Made by a program: the position numbers and the translations under genes. A stretch of 37,856 nt of DNA, taken from the NCBI GenBank assembly GCA_016212165.1, contig JACRGY010000153.1:1-37856 (forward strand). Reading direction: 5' to 3'. The stretch is from Nitrospirota bacterium (lineage in GTDB: Bacteria; Nitrospirota; Thermodesulfovibrionia; Thermodesulfovibrionales; UBA1546). Shown piece after piece: positions 1-9,076 of the stretch (the stretch's first letter is position 1; every line of letters begins with the position of its first letter). The notes below the pieces were generated by a model that worked only from the letters and a program-made list of their open reading frames with translations, searched no databases and was not told the DNA's origin.

Positions 1-68
1 CAATCTTACTCAAGATGAAAAATATTATCAAGGCAACGTGCTTAGTTGAGAAAGTTTTTGAGCGGGTC

Positions 69-86
69 AATCCCCCGGAGGGGATT
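69..86 (+). other. Short perfect hairpin, possible weak terminator
   Basis: A 7-bp perfect inverted repeat (AATCCCC / GGGGATT) encloses the loop CGGA. The bases after it are AT-rich (ATTTAAT) but there is no real T-run, so terminator function is only a guess. The rest of positions 1-210 holds no gene that I can support. Confidence 0.3.
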
Positions 87-210
87 ATTTAATATCTGCC
101 GGCTATAATTATGCTTTTTAGCAGTTGCTCCCTTTTCCGCTCCGTGATTATTCCGTAATATTTTTACCCATTATGATAGAATATATTCAAAGCAAAAACG
201 GAGGTGCTGA

Positions 211-525
211 ATGGGAGTGGCAATAGCTAAACAAACGAAACATCCTTATATTTCAGTTAATGCACAGATATCAAAAGGCAGCCCTGTAGTTGCCGGTACA
301 AGAATAAGGGTAATTGACATTGCGATAAAATACGACAGGCTGGGTTTAACACCAGACCAGATTATCGAAGCACATCCTCATTTGACCCTTGAAGCTGTTC
401 ACGATGCCCTTTCATACTACTATGAAAACAAAACATATTTTGATGAAAAAATCAGGGATGAAAAAGAATTCATAAAGAGGATATCGCAGAAGACGCCATC
501 AATTCTAAAAAAAGCCCGTGTCTGA
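211..525 (+). CDS. DUF433-family antitoxin
   Basis: This 104-residue protein fits the DUF433 family, usually the DNA-binding antitoxin partner of PIN-like toxins. The family hallmark is visible at about residues 14-60: an 'I..N..I..G.PVV.GTRI.V' strand region, then 'GLTPDQIIEAHPHLTLEAVHDALSYY', a helix-turn-helix-like segment. A Shine-Dalgarno GAGG (201-204) precedes the ATG at normal spacing. The next gene begins inside its last codons (8-nt overlap), the typical antitoxin-first arrangement. Such pairs often repress their own promoter; I see no clear operator. The antitoxin role rests on family and context. Confidence 0.85.
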   Translation: MGVAIAKQTKHPYISVNAQISKGSPVVAGTRIRVIDIAIKYDRLGLTPDQIIEAHPHLTLEAVHDALSYYYENKTYFDEKIRDEKEFIKRISQKTPSILKKARV

Positions 526-847
526 AATAAGGTTTTATTTGGATGAAAGCGTTGATGTTACAATTGCCAATGGTTTAATAAGGCGTGATGTAGAAGTGCT
601 GACCGCAAAAGACGCAGGGAATCTTGGACTTTCAGATAAGGAACAGCTTGATTATGCAGGAAAAAATAATTTTGTCATTGTAACACACGATGCCGACTTT
701 TTATCTCTGGCGCTGGATTCCGAGCATAAAGGCATTGCGTATTCTCACCAGCAAAAATATTCTGCAGGCGATTTAATCAGGAGATTAAAACTACTCTGGG
801 AAGTTGCTGAGCGGAAAGACATGATTAACCATGTGGAATTTCTGTAA
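518..847 (+). CDS. DUF5615 PIN-like toxin
   Basis: This 109-residue protein matches the DUF5615 PIN-like family, predicted metal-dependent RNases. Visible acidic residues fit a PIN active site: 'FYLDESVD' near the N-terminus, 'TAKDAGNLGLSDKEQLDYA' in the middle, and 'VTHDADFLSLAL', the family's typical HDxDF motif. It starts with GTG inside the end of the DUF433 gene, so translation is probably coupled. The sequence is full length with no lesion. RNase activity is inferred from the fold; the cellular target is unknown. Confidence 0.83.
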   Translation: MSEIRFYLDESVDVTIANGLIRRDVEVLTAKDAGNLGLSDKEQLDYAGKNNFVIVTHDADFLSLALDSEHKGIAYSHQQKYSAGDLIRRLKLLWEVAERKDMINHVEFL

Positions 848-874
848 ATAGTATCTCCCTAATCCGGTAACTCT

Positions 875-1507
875 TTAAGTTCTCTTTTCCATTAAATCTT
901 TTATATCTGAATAGCTTACTGCGCCTTTGCGGAGTATTTTAATATCTCCCTCTGTAGCATCCACAATTGTAGAGGGAAGCCCTCCGGGAGTTTTACCTCC
1001 GTCTATTATCAGGTCTATCCTGTCGCCGAAATATTTTATCACTGCCTCTGCATCCTCAGCAGGCGGCATTCCTGAGATATTAGCGCTGGTCCCTGTTATT
1101 GGGAATCCGGCTTCTTTTGCAAGAAGAAGCGCGAAAGATTCACCCGGAAGTCTGACAGCAACCATGCCGGTGCCTACGGTCAGATATCTTGAGAGGCCTT
1201 TTTTTGCATCTAAAATAATTGTCAGCGGCCCGGGCCAGAATTTATCCATGAGTGCAGTTGCAGCATTACTTTTGGATACAACAAGGGAGGACAGCAATTT
1301 CCTGCTGCCGATAATTAAAGGCATTGGCTTTTTTACAGGCCTTTTTTTCAATTCATAAAGTCTTATTAAAGAGTCTTCCATGTCGGACTTTACGCCAAGG
1401 CCGTAGAAGGTCTCAGTTGGAAAGGCAATAATACCGCCTTTCTTCAGTATCTCAACTGCTTTTTCCAGAGTCTCTGATAAGTTATTTTTGGTGATTTTTA
1501 TGAGCAT
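875..1507 (-). CDS. tsaC: Threonylcarbamoyl-AMP synthase (TsaC/Sua5/YwlC family)
   Basis: The protein makes threonylcarbamoyl-AMP from threonine, bicarbonate and ATP, the first step of the tRNA modification t6A at position 37. At 210 residues it is the short form without the C-terminal Sua5 domain. Visible family motifs are 'GGIIAFPTETFYGLG' near residues 24-38, 'KRPVKKPMPLIIG' (the KxR-K-P substrate loop), 'PGPLTIIL', and 'PITGTSANISGMPP'. The ATG at 1507 is preceded by AAGGT. It is followed upstream on the same strand by hisD, with a structured repeat filling the gap. A different-function YrdC-domain protein is unlikely at this length and motif match. Confidence 0.93.
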   Translation of the reverse strand: MLIKITKNNLSETLEKAVEILKKGGIIAFPTETFYGLGVKSDMEDSLIRLYELKKRPVKKPMPLIIGSRKLLSSLVVSKSNAATALMDKFWPGPLTIILDAKKGLSRYLTVGTGMVAVRLPGESFALLLAKEAGFPITGTSANISGMPPAEDAEAVIKYFGDRIDLIIDGGKTPGGLPSTIVDATEGDIKILRKGAVSYSDIKDLMEKRT

Positions 1508-1522
1508 TATAAACCTTAAAGA

Positions 1523-1650
1523 TACATAGAGGGAACAATCTTTTCGCTCATTCTCGCTTCGCCCCGAGGAATTTTGCCTCTTTATTATTTTATTCTTACT
1601 GCCGGAATATCGGCAAAATAAAACCGCTCAAAGACAATTCCCTCTATGTA
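1523..1650 (+). repeat. Structured intergenic repeat, copy 1
   Basis: This is one of six related elements in the window. The outer arms form a perfect 13-bp inverted repeat (1523-1535 with 1638-1650). Inside, in order, are the conserved TCGCTCATTCTCGCTTCG block with a small CTCG/CGAG hairpin, an inner stem TTTTGCC/GGCAAAA, and the conserved AAACCGCTCAA block. It lies between hisD and tsaC, and its orientation (as written on plus) is opposite to the direction of those genes. The family is not one I recognise by name. Confidence 0.85.
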
Positions 1651-1674
1651 TTGAATCATTATGAACAAAGAGAA

Positions 1675-2961
1675 TCAGGATTTTCTTGATGTCCTGATTC
1701 TTATCGTATTCCCATGCGCCTCAAGCCCCTCGATATCTGCAATGGTTTCGACTGTCTTTGCAATCTTCATAAAACCCTGTTTTGTGAATGACAGAAGGCT
1801 TGAGCGTTTGATAAAGTCATAGACTCCCAATGGAGACGAAAACCTTGCAGTGCCTCCTGTCGGAAGTGTGTGGTTCGGCCCTGCTGAATAATCTCCTAAG
1901 GGCTCAGGCGTCCACTGGCCCAGGAATATCGCGCCTGCATTTTTGATTAGCGGCAGGACAGCCGCAGGGTTTTTTGTCATAACCTCAAGGTGCTCCGGCG
2001 CAATATTATTTGAGAGCTTAACAGCATCTGCAATCTTTTTAACAATAATAACAGCCCCATAAGCAGAAAGAGATTTTTTTGCAATATCCTTTCTTTTAAG
2101 GCCTGCAAGTTGTTTCCCAAGTTCTTGATTTACCTTTTCTGCAAGCCTGCCTGAGTTTGTAATTAATATGGATGATGCAAGTTCATCATGTTCTGCCTGG
2201 CTTAACAGGTCTGATGCTATGAATGCAGGGTTTGCGGAATCATCCGCAATTATCAGTATTTCGCTTGGGCCTGCAATCATGTCAATGTCTACCTCTCCAA
2301 AGGCCATTTTCTTTGCTGTTGCCACATAGATATTGCCGGGCCCTGTAATCTTGCCTACCTTTTTAATTGTTTCTGTGCCGTAAGCCATTGCTGCTATTGC
2401 CTGAGCCCCGCCGATTTTATAAGCCTCTTTAATGCCGAGCATCTTTATGGCTGCCATTACATACGGGTTTATCTCGCCCCGCGGCGAGGGAACGCAGAGT
2501 GCAATTTCCTTAACGCCTGCAACCTGTGCCGGTATGACATTCATCAGCACGGTAGATGGATAAGATGCCTTGCCGCCGGGCACATATACGCCGACCCTTT
2601 CAATAGGACGTATAACCTGTCCCAAAAAAGTTTCTGAACCATCTTTGACTATCCACGATTTTTCTTTCTGCATCTCATGGAATTTTCTTATTCTCTTTGC
2701 AGAGAGTTCGAGCGCCTTAACGCCCTTCCTGCCGGCCTTATTTGCATAGCTTGATATCTCAGCAGATTTTAATGCCAGGGTGGCTGCGTTGCGGTAGTCG
2801 AACTTCTTTGTATATTTCAGGACAGCCCTGTCGCCGTTCTTCCTTACATCAGCAAGAATAGAACTTACTCTTTTTTCTATCTCAGGGTTATTTCCTGAGG
2901 CGCGCCTTCTTAAAACATCAAGGAATATCCTGATATCTTTTGTTGCCTTCAGAATTCTCAT
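1675..2961 (-). CDS. hisD: Histidinol dehydrogenase
   Basis: HisD catalyses the last two steps of histidine synthesis, oxidising L-histidinol to L-histidine with two NAD+. At 428 residues the length is normal. Diagnostic stretches are 'RPIERVGVYVPGGKASYPSTVLM', 'GPGNIYVATAKK', 'DMIAGPSEILIIAD', 'SQAEHDELASS' (the region of zinc- and substrate-binding Gln/His), 'NIAPEHLEV' and 'GPNHTLPTGGTARFSSPL'. I take the ATG at 2961, matching the usual start at 'MRILKA', rather than an upstream in-frame TTG at 2997. An 8-bp inverted repeat (AAGGCTAA/TTAGCCTT, 2962-2979) sits directly before this start and might be an operator or part of the leader. No other his genes are adjacent. Confidence 0.95.
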   Translation of the reverse strand: MRILKATKDIRIFLDVLRRRASGNNPEIEKRVSSILADVRKNGDRAVLKYTKKFDYRNAATLALKSAEISSYANKAGRKGVKALELSAKRIRKFHEMQKEKSWIVKDGSETFLGQVIRPIERVGVYVPGGKASYPSTVLMNVIPAQVAGVKEIALCVPSPRGEINPYVMAAIKMLGIKEAYKIGGAQAIAAMAYGTETIKKVGKITGPGNIYVATAKKMAFGEVDIDMIAGPSEILIIADDSANPAFIASDLLSQAEHDELASSILITNSGRLAEKVNQELGKQLAGLKRKDIAKKSLSAYGAVIIVKKIADAVKLSNNIAPEHLEVMTKNPAAVLPLIKNAGAIFLGQWTPEPLGDYSAGPNHTLPTGGTARFSSPLGVYDFIKRSSLLSFTKQGFMKIAKTVETIADIEGLEAHGNTIRIRTSRKS

Positions 2962-3049
2962 AAGGCTAATTTTAGCCTTTAGTGCATGATTATTCAAGAT
3001 TTTTAAGCAATAACGCTAAAGTTTTTTTATTTGGTGACAATAAAAAACA

Positions 3050-3077
3050 TTGACATCCATTTCTGATATGAGATAAT
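3050..3077 (+). promoter_or_regulatory. Sigma70-type promoter for the GAF/HD-GYP gene
   Basis: TTGACA (3050-3055) and GATAAT (3072-3077) are separated by 16 nt, a near-consensus housekeeping promoter about 20 nt upstream of the ATG at 3098. It is also positioned away from the divergently transcribed hisD. Confidence 0.6.
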
Positions 3078-3097
3078 TATTTTAAGAAAGAACTGCC

Positions 3098-4432
3098 ATG
3101 ACAGATAAAACAGGGCGCAAAAAAGCTGTAGTAGAAAACATAAAACACCAGATTAGGGTGCTTAATGGAATAATTCTGCTTATTGTTTACGCCCTTTTAT
3201 TACTGATAGTAAGGTTCTTGTATGTATTTCTCGATTATATGTCTACCCCTTCTTTAGTAACTATTCTTTCGATTGTGGCAGGGCTTGTAGTTACAGGTAT
3301 GTATGTGGCTAATGCCGCCTCAAAAAGCGCTATTAAAACAATAGATGAATATACCAATAAATTAAACAGCCTTCTGAACACCACAAGGGACATACGTGAG
3401 ATAGTTTATGGCGATGTCCTTCTGGAAAGTATTGTGGAAAGTTCATTGAAAATTACCGGAGCAGATGCGGGTTCAATTATGCTTGCCGATGGAGACAGGC
3501 TCGTATTCAAAGTGGCAAAAGGCAGGGAGAGCACTAAAATAGAGGGGCTTTCGATTCCAAAATCCCAGGGCCTTGTTGGATGGGTCGTGGACAACGGCAG
3601 CGCTATCAGGATTGACAATGTAAAAAGCGACAGCAGGTTTGATTCAGAGATAGATAAGATAACCGGATATGATACAAAGACAGTGCTGTGCGTGCCTCTG
3701 AGATTAAACTCAGGAACAATAGGGGCCCTGGAGCTTATCAATAAAGAAAAAGGTGTTTTCAGTTCTGAGGATGAAGATTTAATAACATATTTTGCCGACC
3801 AGGCCGCTATAGCCATTGCCATGACAAAATTCCGCGAGGACCAGAAAAATTTTGAAATCCATCTTACAGATGTCCTGCTCGATGCCATGGACACTCATAT
3901 CCATGAGAAAAGCGGCCATTCAAAAAGGGTTGCAAAATACTGCCTTTTAATGGCGCGTGCAATAAATATGTCTGAAGATGAGAAGAAGAAATTGTACCAT
4001 GCCTGCCTGCTTCATGATATTGGTTTTCTGAAGATTAAGGTAAAAGATGTAAGATCCAAGGATGAGTATAAGGCACATTCGCAGCTTGCTTATGAGATGC
4101 TGCGGCCGATAAACTTTTATTCTGATATCGGCCCGCTCATTTTGCACCACCACGAGAGGTACGATGGCAATGGATACCCGGCAGGCCTGCAAGGTGAGGC
4201 CATTCCTCTGGAATCGAGGATGATTGCTATTGCAGAGGCCTTTGATGCAATGGTCAGCAGAGATTCATACAAATATGTCGGGAGGCCGGTAGAAGACAAT
4301 AAGGCCCCTTCTGCCCAGGGGTTCCGCAGTGCAATTGAAGAGCTTAAGAATAATTCCGGCACCCAGTTTGATGCTGAGCTTGTGGATATGTTTGTCAGCA
4401 ATATTGATGAGGCTTTCGTCGAAGAGGTGTGA
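3098..4432 (+). CDS. Membrane GAF/HD-GYP signalling protein
   Basis: The 444-residue protein has two N-terminal membrane spans (about residues 22-46 and 53-71), a linker, a GAF sensor domain (about 105-242) and an HD-GYP domain (about 255-440). HD-GYP domains hydrolyse cyclic di-GMP, so this is probably an inner-membrane-anchored phosphodiesterase sensing a small ligand or redox state. The metal-site motifs are present: H306-D307 in 'LLHDIG' and 350-361 'HHHERYDGNGYP'. One departure is that the usual HDIGK lysine is replaced (HDIGFLK). Its substrate and ligand cannot be read from sequence. It has its own promoter and is followed by truA about 100 nt downstream. Confidence 0.88.
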   Translation: MTDKTGRKKAVVENIKHQIRVLNGIILLIVYALLLLIVRFLYVFLDYMSTPSLVTILSIVAGLVVTGMYVANAASKSAIKTIDEYTNKLNSLLNTTRDIREIVYGDVLLESIVESSLKITGADAGSIMLADGDRLVFKVAKGRESTKIEGLSIPKSQGLVGWVVDNGSAIRIDNVKSDSRFDSEIDKITGYDTKTVLCVPLRLNSGTIGALELINKEKGVFSSEDEDLITYFADQAAIAIAMTKFREDQKNFEIHLTDVLLDAMDTHIHEKSGHSKRVAKYCLLMARAINMSEDEKKKLYHACLLHDIGFLKIKVKDVRSKDEYKAHSQLAYEMLRPINFYSDIGPLILHHHERYDGNGYPAGLQGEAIPLESRMIAIAEAFDAMVSRDSYKYVGRPVEDNKAPSAQGFRSAIEELKNNSGTQFDAELVDMFVSNIDEAFVEEV

Positions 4433-4532
4433 TTATACCCGCTCTGTATGTCCGGTAATCTATATCTTTCCCGTATCTCTTATGATGTTCTCTCTTGACT
4501 TAAAGCTGCGTTTAAATGAAAATCATAAGGTC

Positions 4533-5369
4533 ATGAAAAACATAAAACTTCTCATTGAATATGACGGCACGAATTACCACGGGTGGCAGGAACAGAAAAT
4601 AGCCATCAGCTCTCTCTCCTCGGCGAGTCCCGACAAGTCGGGACAGCCATCAGATGTCAGCCAAAAGAATATTCTTACAATACAGGGGATACTTCAGGAA
4701 AAGCTAAAAACAATAACAGGTGAAGATGTAAAGGTCATTGGTTCCTCAAGGACTGATGCCGGTGTTCATGCCTTTGGGCAGGTTGCTTCGTTTCTTACGG
4801 ATTCATATCTTGAACCGGAAGTATTGCAGAGGGCCTTGAACTCACTGCTTCCTGAAGATATAAGAATACTCAATACTGAAGAAGTGAATGAGGCATTTCA
4901 TCCGAGATATGATGCCGTCAGCAAGAGCTATTTCTACCTTATATCCAATATGAGTATTTCATCTGCTTTTCTCTACAGATACGCATGGAGAGTACCGCAC
5001 AGGCTTGATATGGACAGTATGAAGGAGGCGGGGAGCCTTCTTAAGGGTAGGCATGACTTCTCGGCATTCAGGGGTGCGGGGTGCGGTGCGAAAACTACTG
5101 AGAGGGATATAATCTCCTTTAATATAGAAAGGCTGGAGAGGATTGATTTTATGACAGCAGGGCTTAAAGGGGATTTCATAAAAATAAAGATAGAGGCAAA
5201 TGCATTTTTGAGGTATATGGTAAGAAATATTGTCGGAACGCTTGTTGAAATAGGAAGGGGGAAGATGGCTGCGCATGCCATATCAGATGCCTTTGAGCTT
5301 AAAGACAGGAGGAAGACCGGTCCTACGGCGCCCGCAACCGGGCTGTTCCTTGAGGCAATAAAATACTGA
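4533..5369 (+). CDS. truA: tRNA pseudouridine synthase A
   Basis: TruA converts uridines 38-40 of the tRNA anticodon arm to pseudouridine. The catalytic aspartate motif 'GSSRTDAGVHAFGQV' is intact, as are 'IEYDGTNYHGWQ', 'FHPRYDAVSKSYFYLI', 'HDFSAFRGAG' and 'NAFLRYMVRNIVGTLVEIG'. I use the ATG at 4533 (AAGG just upstream); an open frame continues upstream to 4329 but only through the end of the previous gene. The protein is 278 residues, longer than the usual 245-265, because a roughly 25-30 residue stretch from about residue 22 is encoded by an inserted palindromic repeat placed in the loop between 'GWQEQ' and 'TIQGILQEKL'. The enzyme is probably still active. Confidence 0.94.
   Translation: MKNIKLLIEYDGTNYHGWQEQKIAISSLSSASPDKSGQPSDVSQKNILTIQGILQEKLKTITGEDVKVIGSSRTDAGVHAFGQVASFLTDSYLEPEVLQRALNSLLPEDIRILNTEEVNEAFHPRYDAVSKSYFYLISNMSISSAFLYRYAWRVPHRLDMDSMKEAGSLLKGRHDFSAFRGAGCGAKTTERDIISFNIERLERIDFMTAGLKGDFIKIKIEANAFLRYMVRNIVGTLVEIGRGKMAAHAISDAFELKDRRKTGPTAPATGLFLEAIKY
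4601..4662 (+). repeat. Palindromic repeat inserted in frame in truA
   Basis: The segment contains CTCTCCTCGGCGAGTC (4614-4629), identical over 16 nt to a segment at about 30209-30224 in the TPR membrane gene. It also carries a perfect 8-bp hairpin GTCCCGAC/GTCGGGAC (4627-4644), flanked by the related ends AGCCATCAG and CAGCCATCAG. It encodes a Ser-rich segment that other TruA proteins, for example that of E. coli, lack. The coding frame is preserved. Confidence 0.75.
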
Positions 5370-5393
5370 ACCGTATTTCCCTGAATGGTCCTT

Positions 5394-6020
5394 TTACCGC
5401 AATTGGTTTTCTATTGCCTCTAATTGTTCTATTCTCTCCTGGCAGTCCTTGCAATATATCGCAAAGGGCATGACCTTCAATCTTTGCTCACTTATCTCTT
5501 CACCACACGACTCACAGGTCCCATAAGTCCCCTCGTCAAGTTTTCTGAGAGACTCATCTATTTTTACAAGTGTTTCTCTGTGAGTGCTGAGTTTTCTGAG
5601 GCTCACATCTTCAGAGAGGTCTACTATAGACCAATCGCCGTCATCAAGCGCAGTATCCACAAGCTGTCTGGTCTCACCCCTGATATATTTTGATATTTCA
5701 ATCTTTGCCTCTTTGACAAACTGCTCCCTTGTCTGGATCAAAAGCTTTCTAAGCGTTTCTTTCTTTTCCTCCGGGGATTGTTTTCCCTTTACCGGCCGTA
5801 ACCGGCTCGCAACGAGCTTCTTTGCCTTTACCGGGACGGCTTTTTTTGCCTTTGCCTGCTGTAAGCGGCCCGCAACGGGCTTTCTTTTTTTTGCGGCAGG
5901 CCTTGCTGTTTTTTTTCTGACGGGTTTTTTCTGTTTTGCCTTTATGGCTTTCCCGTGCTGTTTTTTTGCTTTTTTAACTGTTTTTTTAATTGTCTTTTTT
6001 ACGCGCTTTTTCATTGCCAT
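5394..6020 (-). CDS. DksA/TraR-type zinc-finger protein with a histone-H1-like N-terminal tail
   Basis: The C-terminal part (about residues 85-208) is a DksA/TraR-like domain: a coiled-coil region, then a four-cysteine zinc finger 'CESCGEEISEQRLKVMPFAI' closed by 'YCKDC'. Such proteins bind the RNA polymerase secondary channel. The first 80 or so residues are almost only Lys, Ala, Arg, Val and Pro (repeated KK, AKK and PVKAKK units), like histone-H1/AlgP-type tails that bind nucleic acid non-specifically. The ATG overlaps the stop of the preceding 49-residue gene by one base (TAATG), implying coupling. It is the last gene of the rpsB-tsf-pyrH-frr operon. Two covarying mini-hairpins lie within the tail-coding DNA. 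Regulation of transcription is inferred, not shown. Confidence 0.82.
   Translation of the reverse strand: MAMKKRVKKTIKKTVKKAKKQHGKAIKAKQKKPVRKKTARPAAKKRKPVAGRLQQAKAKKAVPVKAKKLVASRLRPVKGKQSPEEKKETLRKLLIQTREQFVKEAKIEISKYIRGETRQLVDTALDDGDWSIVDLSEDVSLRKLSTHRETLVKIDESLRKLDEGTYGTCESCGEEISEQRLKVMPFAIYCKDCQERIEQLEAIENQLR
5798..5880 (-). repeat. Two covarying mini-hairpins inside the lysine-rich tail
   Basis: GCTCG-CAA-CGAGC (5805-5817) and GCCCG-CAA-CGGGC (5868-5880) share the same loop and flanks (GTAA before, TT after) on the plus strand. They differ by a paired change (T-A to C-G) that keeps the stem. They encode the related peptides 'VASRL' and 'VAGRL' on the minus strand. Confidence 0.55.
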
Positions 6021-6169
6021 TATTTTGCCTCTTCTGTTTTCTCTGCCTTTTCCCCTTCTTTAAAGACCTCGATAATGCTTCTTACCGTTATGCCTGCGGC
6101 CTGCAATGCCTTCTGGATATCAGGTAATTTTGCGTCAGTGACCTTTAGAACGAAATTGCTGTTAGCCAT
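6020..6169 (-). CDS. Small 49-residue protein of unknown function between frr and the DksA-like gene
   Basis: This small gene begins with ATG at 6169 after an excellent Shine-Dalgarno (GGAGGTG) that lies in the last codons of frr. Its TAA overlaps the ATG of the DksA-like gene (TAATG). The protein begins MANSNFVLKVTDAKLPDIQK and ends in a Glu/Lys-rich tail; it is soluble, with no signal peptide or cysteines. A predicted beta strand, helix, 'GITVRSIIEVF' strand order suggests a small alpha/beta fold. I do not recognise the family. The tight spacing on both sides and the strong ribosome site argue that it is real. Confidence 0.75.
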   Translation of the reverse strand: MANSNFVLKVTDAKLPDIQKALQAAGITVRSIIEVFKEGEKAEKTEEAK

Positions 6170-6170
6170 A

Positions 6171-8056
<1,886 letters not shown>

Positions 8057-8057
<1 letters not shown>

Positions 8058-8830
8058 TATCCCTTTACCTCCTCTGCCGCTTCCTTCTCTTCCTGCTGCA
8101 CCATGTTTGCAACAGCCGTCTTTTCAGCCTCTTCAGCAGCAATCTTGTTCAGTGTCTCCCTTCCCGAGAGAATGGCCTCTGCCATCTTTCCTGCAAGGAG
8201 TTTTATTGCCCTGATTGCATCATCATTGCCGGGTATAACATGGTCAATCTCATCAGGGTCACAGTTTGTGTCAACAACACCGACTATCGGAATTGAAAGT
8301 TTTCTTGCCTCGGCAACGGCAATCCGTTCTTTTTTGGGATCTATTATGAATACTGCTGCAGGCAGGCTGTTCATATCCTTTATGCCGCTCAGGATTTTTT
8401 CGAGTTTGCCGCGCTCTTTTTCAAGGGCTGAGACCTCTTTTTTCGGCAGGAGATCGTATGTGCCGTCTGTCTTCATGGTCTCTATCTGTTTAAGTCTTTC
8501 TATGCTTTTTTTGATTGTCAGAAAATTTGTAAGCATGCCGCCGAGCCATCTTTGATTTACAAAAAACGCGCCTGCCCTTTTTGATTCTTCGTATATTGCA
8601 TCCTGCGCCTGCTTTTTTGTCCCGATGAAAAGGACATTCCCGCCTTTGGCAGCGGTATTCTTAACAAAGTTATATGCATCTTCAAGCCCCTTCATTGTTT
8701 TCTGAAGGTCAATGATATAGATGCCGTTTCTTTCTCCAAAGATGTATTTTTTCATCTTTGGGTTCCAGCGTTTTACCTGATGCCCAAAATGGACACCTGC
8801 TTCAAGAAGCTCTTTCATTGTTGCTACCAT
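8057..8830 (-). CDS. rpsB: 30S ribosomal protein S2
   Basis: This 257-residue S2 has the standard motifs '[38 protein letters not shown]', '[16 protein letters not shown]', '[20 protein letters not shown]' and '[25 protein letters not shown]'. A strong Shine-Dalgarno (GAGGAGGAA) precedes the ATG. It is the first gene of the minus-strand translation operon. Its leader folds into two strong hairpins (8866-8959), which could carry S2 feedback control as known for rpsB in other bacteria. The C-terminal tail is Ala/Glu/Lys-rich, as is common in S2. Confidence 0.98.
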
Positions 8831-8865
8831 TTGATTCCTCCTCTGGTTTTTTCCTCCGCCTTTTT

Positions 8866-8959
8866 CTCTACACCCCGAAGGGACCTCATAGAGAAAAGTT
8901 GATGGCGTGTGTTTTTACCCCGTGAGGAAGTCTTTCCTTCGGGGTTTACAGGGTAAAAT
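8866..8959 (-). promoter_or_regulatory. Structured rpsB leader with two hairpins
   Basis: In the rpsB mRNA, the start-proximal hairpin (8866-8893) is a CUCUA/UAGAG stem enclosing a CCC-UUCG-GGG tetraloop helix. The upstream hairpin (8916-8959) is an outer UUUUACCC/GGGUAAAA stem around a CCCCG/CGGGG and AGGAA/UUCCU helix, with competing pairings. No T-run follows, so neither is an obvious terminator. S2 autoregulation is a hypothesis. Confidence 0.45.
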
Positions 8960-8987
8960 GCTAACATAAAAGGCATCTTATTTGCAA
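8958..8987 (-). promoter_or_regulatory. Possible rpsB-operon promoter
   Basis: On the minus strand TTGCAA (8982-8987) and TAGCAT (8958-8963, with an upstream extended TG) are 18 nt apart. The match is moderate. It would start transcription just ahead of the upstream leader hairpin. Confidence 0.33.
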
Positions 8988-9013
8988 GAGGAGGGGCTAT
9001 ATTCCTGGTTTGT

Positions 9014-9043
9014 TTGACATCTAAAATATTTTCGTGATAGACT
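9014..9043 (+). promoter_or_regulatory. Possible hemL promoter
   Basis: TTGACA (9014-9019) is a perfect -35. TAGACT (9038-9043), 18 nt away, is a 4/6 match for -10. It would give a leader of about 30 nt before the hemL ATG at 9077. Confidence 0.45.
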
Positions 9044-9076
9044 TTGAGCACTTTTACAGAAAAGGAAGTGGGAAAA

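Noticed and set aside
69-86. Strong terminator at the left edge
   Set aside because: The stem is good but no T-run follows, so it is listed only as a low-confidence hairpin.
2962-2997. TTG at 2997 as the hisD start
   Set aside because: It would add 12 residues not expected in HisD; the ATG at 2961 fits the family start.
8824-9051. 75-residue minus-strand open frame upstream of rpsB
   Set aside because: It lies over the structured rpsB leader and the divergent promoter region and has no recognisable domain.
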